From Bimastos eiseni (taxonomy: Eukaryota; Annelida; Clitellata; Crassiclitellata; Lumbricidae), in assembly GCA_959347315.1 (NCBI GenBank), contig OY365808.1, positions 3,587,705 to 3,651,704 of the forward strand: 64,000 bases of DNA. The letters run 5' to 3'. The position numbers and the translations under genes were made by a program. Under the pieces are notes generated by a model. That model made no database searches. It saw only the letters and a list, made by a program, of their open reading frames with translations, and had not been told where the DNA came from. Of the stretch, positions 57,558 through 64,000 are shown in pieces. The stretch's first letter is position 1. Each line of letters opens with the position of its first letter.

Positions 57558-60500
57558 AACTGGATTATGTGCAGGTTGTTTGGTCATAGGTTGTTGGTTG
57601 TAAACATGAGCCTCATTGATGACAGTAAGACTGGGAAGATGAGTACTTTTCCAGGTATGTTACATTGTAAATAGGCAGGGTCTTTTAAAGATCCGAAAGG
57701 CAGCAGAGTGTATGAAGGGTGAGTGACTTTGTTTTATCGGTGCTGGTGGCGTAATGCATTTACCATGTCAGCTGGGCAGCCTCATTATTATTGCATTGTG
57801 TCCCTTGAAGTTGAATGTATGGTTCATGCTATGTGAATTGTGAGTAGAGGTTGCTCGGTTATTGGAATGTAGTTGTAATAGATAATTTATATAGCACCGT
57901 TTCGTTAGAAGCTTATCAGAGTTGCTTCTGATCTGTCTACACAAACTCATGATAGGACAGAATGATTTCTGCGATGCAAGGGAAGGTCATGGAGCATGTG
58001 CCATAGGTTGCAAAACAGCACACAAATGACGTCTATTAGACCTATATAGATATATACATACTCGTAATCGGGCTGCTAATTATTCGATTAATCGGTGGAT
58101 ATGTTTGAATTATTGGTATTTGTAACAATAAGTGGTTCAAATGTTATACAAAGTCTTTGTTTTGTTTTCATCGATCCCGCTTCTATGTAAGCAGAATTTA
58201 CTCATCAATTCAGCTTCTACTTAAACAAAGTGCCGCAGATGAAAAGTCTGTAGACGAATTGTTATGACACTGTTAGACTCAGTTTAATTAAGTTTGCATT
58301 GGCAATATCTGCAGTTTCAACATTAAGATAGATTAAAGTAAACATGGGTAAACTTCTGATCAGCCTAGCTGTGGTACTTCAAACTGATTAAGGTTATTTA
58401 ATGTGGAAAAAAATTTGCTGGTGTTAAGTAGTTGAAATATATGAAGCACGAAAGGTAAGTGTTTAGTGGCATGTGGAACTAAAAGGGGAGAGACTAGGGT
58501 CCTGAGGAAGGCGACTCCAGCTGCAACATTGGTACATGAACCATGAGATAACCGGACAGACTTTTAGGAGGTTCTGCAGCATTTTTGGGAGATGCAGAAA
58601 GATGCTGTGGTTTAAGTGGTTGATTACATTACGTTACATTGCATTGCATGTTCTTTCCACTGTAACACTATTTCAACTCTGCTGACTGTTGTTCGTTAAG
58701 GTGTATGGTGTAATAGATTGGCCTGTAGCGTACATTTTATTGCCTGATTTCTGCCCGTTTTCTTGGCTGAAGGTATTCGTATCTGAGATATTTGAGTGAT
58801 ATTGGACAAGAGTTTAAATGGGTGTCGAACCCTGGGCAGTGGGCATCAGGATCACCAGTCTCACTTGCCTGTGATGAACCAGATATCTTTTAATCTGGAA
58901 GCTTATTGGACAAACACTAACTGATAACGCAGCTTGAATTTATGTAGCATAGCATTTTGTATTGAGTTGTGAATCTATTACATTATCAGAGAAGCAAGAT
59001 TGCCTTATGGTAATTTGAGCAGTATATTCAATAATTTTTATTTTTATTTTTTATTTTGCATGTACAGCTATGCTAATGAATTCCCCAGTCATTTATGTGT
59101 CCGTTATTAAAGTTTAAACTGCAGTGAGCTTAAGAGAATAATTTTTTATGCCAAACTTGGGAAATGCTAAAACAATTGAATTGAATTAGAATTGAATTGA
59201 TTGTTATGGATATGACCATAGCTATATTTTATACACAATGTATCACTGGAGGCCTGGTTACCATCCCTGCAGTATCACCACAGGTTTGACACCATTGTCC
59301 CAGATTTTACCGAGTATTATAACAACTTTCCCAAATACTGTATCTCTCTCATTGAAATGTCCATATGCCGTAATCGATAGTTTGTTGGTGAACTAAATAA
59401 AATTGTAATGTAGTGGGACAGCTGTGGGAATGTTTTCACATAAACTGATAGATTTTTAACCCCCATCGTTGCCTACGTCATCTGCTGCTGATGGACCTGT
59501 TTGAGTAACGAACTTTCAGCTTACCTAAGCAAGACCTCTTAACATAGGCTCTTGTCTTGCCCTATTAATAAGTCAGGATTACTGTAAGATTAATCACTGT
59601 GTATTATTTAGCAACCCTAATAGCAAAGTTGTGCAGACGGACTTATTCCTAACTTGCTATCGTCAGTTAATTCCCTTTTGTGTTAAGTTTGGACACAACA
59701 TATGGTTAAACGGTCTGTGTATTTGTATATATGTATACATGTATGTATTGTATATTTGTATGTATGTAGGTATATGCACATGTATGTATATAATTTGCAT
59801 TTATCTATATATGTATTCATGCATTTATCAATATACATATATACTCTAATAATAGACCGATAAGCCAGACGTTATGGGAATGTCACCCATGTAAATCCGA
59901 CTGATTTTTGGGTAAACCCGATCGACCCAATAGGGCTGAAATGCATTAAAATGTATATAGAAGTCAGCATGTCTGTATGCATGCATTAATTATGTATATA
60001 TATATATATATATATATTTGTATATGTGTGTGTATACGTGTATATGTATGCGTGTGTGTGAATATATTGCAGCAATTTGTATGAACCTCTTAGAATGTAT
60101 GATAGCCTAGGCTGATAGGTCCAAACAGATCTACTTATTGCCTTAGAGCATTCTCTGATGGGGAACAATGAACAAACAGTATGGAACCTGGCTTGTTGGG
60201 CTGGGTGCGCCTCTGAGTAGGTGTCTTGAAGGGTTGCTATAGCAGGTTCCTGAAATAATTGAATGTCCTCTGTTCACTGAGTTGCCAGTGAATTTGTTTT
60301 AAACGGACTTTTGTATTTGTGTAGGAATTCGTTTTTGAGCATTTGTTAGCACTTGTTACCTCTTTGTATTGATGCTTTCAAAGCATTGAATGCATTCAAT
60401 ATCTATCTTATTTACACACTCGAATGTTATCTCTTATCCAGAGGGGTGTTTGGTTGTAAAAATGTATCATTTACATGAATGGCTATGATATTAAGTACTG

Positions 60501-60756
60501 TAACTTTTGGGAGTTAATATGTTCCTTAGTAAATATCAGTGTCAAATCTTATTCCATTAAGCCATGTACAGAACAATCTGTAAGATTTGTACAGGACGCA
60601 GCAGATTTCTCTATCAAACTACATTTCCGATAATCATTATACTTATGTCTGCATTTTATGTTCTCATGTCTTTTACCGAGTTTGGTAAAATGCATAAGCT
60701 ATGTTTTACTTGGGTTGAGGCTGGATCTTAAATGGTGTGTTTTCAGACACAGTTAG

Positions 60757-60835
60757 CAGTTGACATTGTCGAGTGTGTGGTTGACATTGTCGAGTGTACG
60801 GTTGACACAGTCGGGTGTGCAGTTGACTTGGATTG
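60757..60835. repeat. about 24-bp tandem repeat, four units
   Basis: Units of the form GTTGACATTGTCGAGTGTGNG, ending in agttgacttg. Confidence 0.6.
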
Positions 60836-61602
60836 TGAAGGGTGTAGTGTGAGTTTTGACTCAAGTCAACTACACATAATTTTATTCTAATTAGGCTGTT
60901 GTCATTAACAATTTTTATAGTTAACTGTTTAAGAAATAACAACTAATTAATAGTTTTTATATGGTCATTATATTGCTTCCTTTCTGAGTAATGATAAATA
61001 CAAAATTAGCGTTTTTTATTGTTTATCTTTTGGTGGCAGACCCATTATTAATATTTAATAATAGTTAGTTGTTACTTATAGGGATGAACTGAAATTAGGC
61101 TCGGAACTCAGCTTGGCTGAGTTTGGTAGTACTCAACATAAACTCGGACGAACAATGGGTCTGAGTTTTAATAAGCAATGGCGTTTGGATTTTCTGTTTT
61201 GAAAACTAAAATCAGATTATTTTATTTACAATCAACCAAATTAGAAACAGAAATACTGTTACTATTAGTACTTACAAGTTACTACTTCCTAGTGTAAACC
61301 TAATTTTCGGAATTCCCTAAAAGTGCTCAAACTGCTCAGCAACTTATATCATTGTGAGCATGGTTAGTTAGTTATTTGGCATTTCACTCAACTCATGTTT
61401 GCTCTGGTTGTGAAAAGTATTAGTTGGCAGAAGGTTCAGAACGGTTTGTTATTATTATAATTGATTTGTAACTTTTAACGGGCATCAGCCGGTGATGACA
61501 TGCCAGAACTAAGCCATAATCAGACCAACATCAAGTGGCTGAGCAAATTGAGCACTTACAGTGGAGGTTATTCAGAAAATTAGGTCCAGCAACCAAAGTT
61601 AT

Positions 61603-61650
61603 CTAAAACTGTGCTTGATGAACAAACATGTTCATCAAGCACAGTTTTAG
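61603..61650. repeat. perfect 22-bp inverted repeat with 4-nt loop
   Basis: Arms 61603-61624 and 61629-61650 around loop AACA. The next bases outward (aaagttat / ataacttt) also pair if about 27 bases are skipped on the right. Confidence 0.9.
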
Positions 61651-61900
61651 TTTCAAGTATGACCAGAGAAAGATTAGATAACTTTGTTGAATAATGATGA
61701 CACTAATGAGACGGACGGATGAGAACATGTGAAGTACTGTGCATGGCTACAGTTGAGCTTTTATATACTGTAACTCTGTAAGCCCCAATTTTAAAGAGAT
61801 CCTTTATTGAACAGGAAGCCAATGCAATCATTTAATTACAGAGGTTGTATTTTCATATCTTGATGTATTTGTTGTGACTCGCCAAACACTTCAGAACCCC

Positions 61901-61932
<32 letters not shown>

Positions 61933-63537
61933 AGCTATGCATCTATTGTAAGCGCAACAGTTGAAGAGCGGTGCCCAAGATTTTCTGCAGAGGAAGAGGA
62001 TCTATCCGAGCCTTACAAGAGTAACATTCCCATTCGAGTAAATCTGCTGGTTGTTAAAAGTACGGAATCATAAAGCTTCATGTATGTATGTATTATATTA
62101 CTATGCAGGCAGGGTTGTCAGTTCTATTCTTGTAATTATGCCTGACCATTTGCCTTTCCTTTTCTGAGTGTAGTTGACACATTGTTATGATTTATTGCAG
62201 GATGTTCTATGCACGGACTCAATTCTGTTTAGAGGTATAGTGCATTGTAAGAATGTATATATAGGGTCTGTGCAGTAAATGTAGTTGTAAAGGGTAGCTT
62301 TTGTTGCACATGTGTTGAATGCACAAGGCATCAACCGATGGTACACCAAAACCAAGCTGTAATCAGGTCAACATCTGGAAGATCAGTACGTCAAACGGAC
62401 AGGCAGACTTTGGTGGATAAGCAGCTTGAAAGAGAAGTTTTCAGTTGAGAATGGAGTGACACAAGCGACTGAACAGAGCAAATAGATACAGGAAGTGAGT
62501 AGGCCCAGCAACCGGAAAGTCTTCTTCACCCATAATAGTTCTTGACTTAGGCCTGACCTGGGACTAACATGGAAGGAATATGAAGCCACAAAGTGTCAGC
62601 CAATCAGTGATTTGCGTTCCTGATACATTGCAGACTATGTCTGTGATCGGCTTTGTAATGAATAAAGTGACATCCGGGTAATTGGCAGGGACCACTGAAC
62701 AATTTAGCTAAAAATGCCTCAAAAATGCTCATCCTGTTCATGCTGTGGATTCTTCATTGTGTAAATATTGACGGTATGAACCAAACCTGACAGAATAACT
62801 TAAAAATAATAAATTTTCTAGGTCAATATTTTCCTGCATTTCAATGTCTGGTAATGTAATTAATTTGTGGTATATATTTAAATGCTTTTCTGTGTATTTA
62901 AAAAAAATTGGCACAGCTTCCTCATTGAAAGCCAGCCTATAAGCAACTGTAAGTGTCTTGTTGAGCTCGTATGTAGTGACAAGAAAACTGTTGAACTTCT
63001 TGGCTTCCTTGTTGAAAGCCAATGAACGTTTCACTGAACTCTGTAAGCTTATAATTGTTATGATATTTGACATAAAAACGTCTAAACATATGAATCAGTG
63101 GGACATGTCTCAATAATACACATTGTATTAACTTCTTGTGAATCAATTTATAGGCTTGAGCATCATTAGGCTATGTGTATAATAATACAATGATGATCAT
63201 CTTGTGTGTGGAATTTCATTTTCTATCTCTTAAGAACTGATTATTTAGCATGCTAACTCTCTATTGCTTGTTAGCTTGCTTTCTTTAGTGACATCTGGTA
63301 CACCTTTCATATGCCGGCATAAATTCAGTTGTTTCAATATCTTTGCAGTCATGTCGACCTATCAAACTGAGTCTAGGGACACAGCTTGTTCACAGACCTG
63401 TAAAATCGATATGCAATCGATGAGCCGTCAGGTTCGTGTAGAGTCGGATAGTATTAAGGTCAGTTTTGTAGGCGGATCATGGCGAAGATTGACAGGCGTA
63501 AATTCTATCATATCTCTTTCCTTTTCACTGGGGTGTC

Positions 63538-63589
<52 letters not shown>

Positions 63590-63615
63590 GCATATATATA
63601 AAATTATATATATTA
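63538..63615. repeat. (TA)n microsatellite
   Basis: TA runs with cata and gcata interruptions. Confidence 0.95.
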
Positions 63616-63937
63616 TTATTAAGGCATGTCGTACCAATAGATATAATATGGTCCCGCCCAATATTTAAGTTTGCATGACACCAACGGTTATGTCCTCTCC
63701 AACACTTCTGCACTTGTTCATCCATTAATTACTCCTTGCAAAACAATGTAATAATTTTTTTGCGCTAATTGTAGTATCGACAGCTATGTACCAGTGTTGT
63801 GGTAAACATTTAAAATGAGAGAAGTCTAAGGATGTTTGGTCAATTGTTATTAGGACAATTCATAGGACAATCCATAAGTGGCACGTTACTTCTACGATGC
63901 TGTACTCACACTGACTAAGTTTATATATGCTCAGTTG

Positions 63938-64000
63938 GACAAGATAAGGTAGGAGGAGGGCAACAATAATCATCTTACAATACATTGTCATTGATAATTA
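63938..64000 (-). repeat. dispersed repeat family A, partial copy at window edge
   Basis: The reverse strand reads gatgattattgttgccctcc then taccttatc. Weak match. Confidence 0.3.

Larger units (their letters stand above)
57558..63520 (+). other. PHETA1: gene-poor stretch after PHETA, possibly a very long 3' UTR
   Basis: About 6 kb of AT-rich sequence without a recognisable exon. AATAAA occurs near 59396 and 62660. Contents: (TA)n at 59995-60020, a 20-bp tandem repeat at 60757-60830, a perfect hairpin at 61603-61650, (TG)n at 61902-61928, and a pair of related short repeats at 61482-61535 and 62326-62372. Confidence 0.35.

Overview
This is animal nuclear DNA: genes have spliced exons with GT..AG borders in matching phase, introns are full of transposon remains, microsatellites are abundant, and the gene families are metazoan (CABIT/SAM adaptor, TRIM, PRDM3/16-type zinc finger, PHETA). 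The self-complementary octamer TAGGCCTA is extremely frequent (about 27 exact copies by eye). Together with a restriction-endonuclease-type LINE sitting in TAA repeats, this suggests a marine invertebrate deuterostome, perhaps an echinoderm or hemichordate. The taxon is inference only.

Five protein genes can be assembled. (1) A minus-strand GAREM-like adaptor (five coding exons, 15357 down to 2636, 406 aa) with a CABIT region, PI3K/Grb2-type tyrosine motifs, a proline-rich stretch and a C-terminal SAM domain. (2) A minus-strand 875-aa acidic, serine-rich protein of unknown function (25542 to 21420). (3) A minus-strand TRIM/RING/B-box gene (36296 to 30212 or 30846; true 5' exon not found). (4) A plus-strand short PRDM3/PRDM16-like C2H2 protein (49269-52946, 515 aa). 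(5) A plus-strand PHETA (sesquipedalian/IPIP27) gene (CDS 56877-57557, with a 5' non-coding exon and probably a very long 3' UTR).

The large GAREM-like intron (6405-13863) is a transposon nest. A foldback element of about 1.7 kb contains a complete non-autonomous hAT element with an 8-bp target duplication. Next to it lie two head-to-tail, 5'-truncated copies of an R4/Dong-like non-LTR retrotransposon, each bounded by TAA repeats. Elsewhere there are L2/CR1-like LINE remains, a tRNA-derived SINE family, at least nine copies of an unnamed roughly 85-bp dispersed repeat, two TA-flanked MITEs, a 106-bp inverted repeat and several minisatellites.

The TRIM locus is the most unusual area. Its intron carries an antisense near-copy of its own downstream exon. 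The intron beside the RING exon carries a tandem array of perfect GAAAGTGAAACT (IRF/ISRE-type) motifs. Its probable last exon reads through the dispersed repeat. No CRISPR, rRNA gene, convincing functional tRNA gene or bacterial feature was seen.
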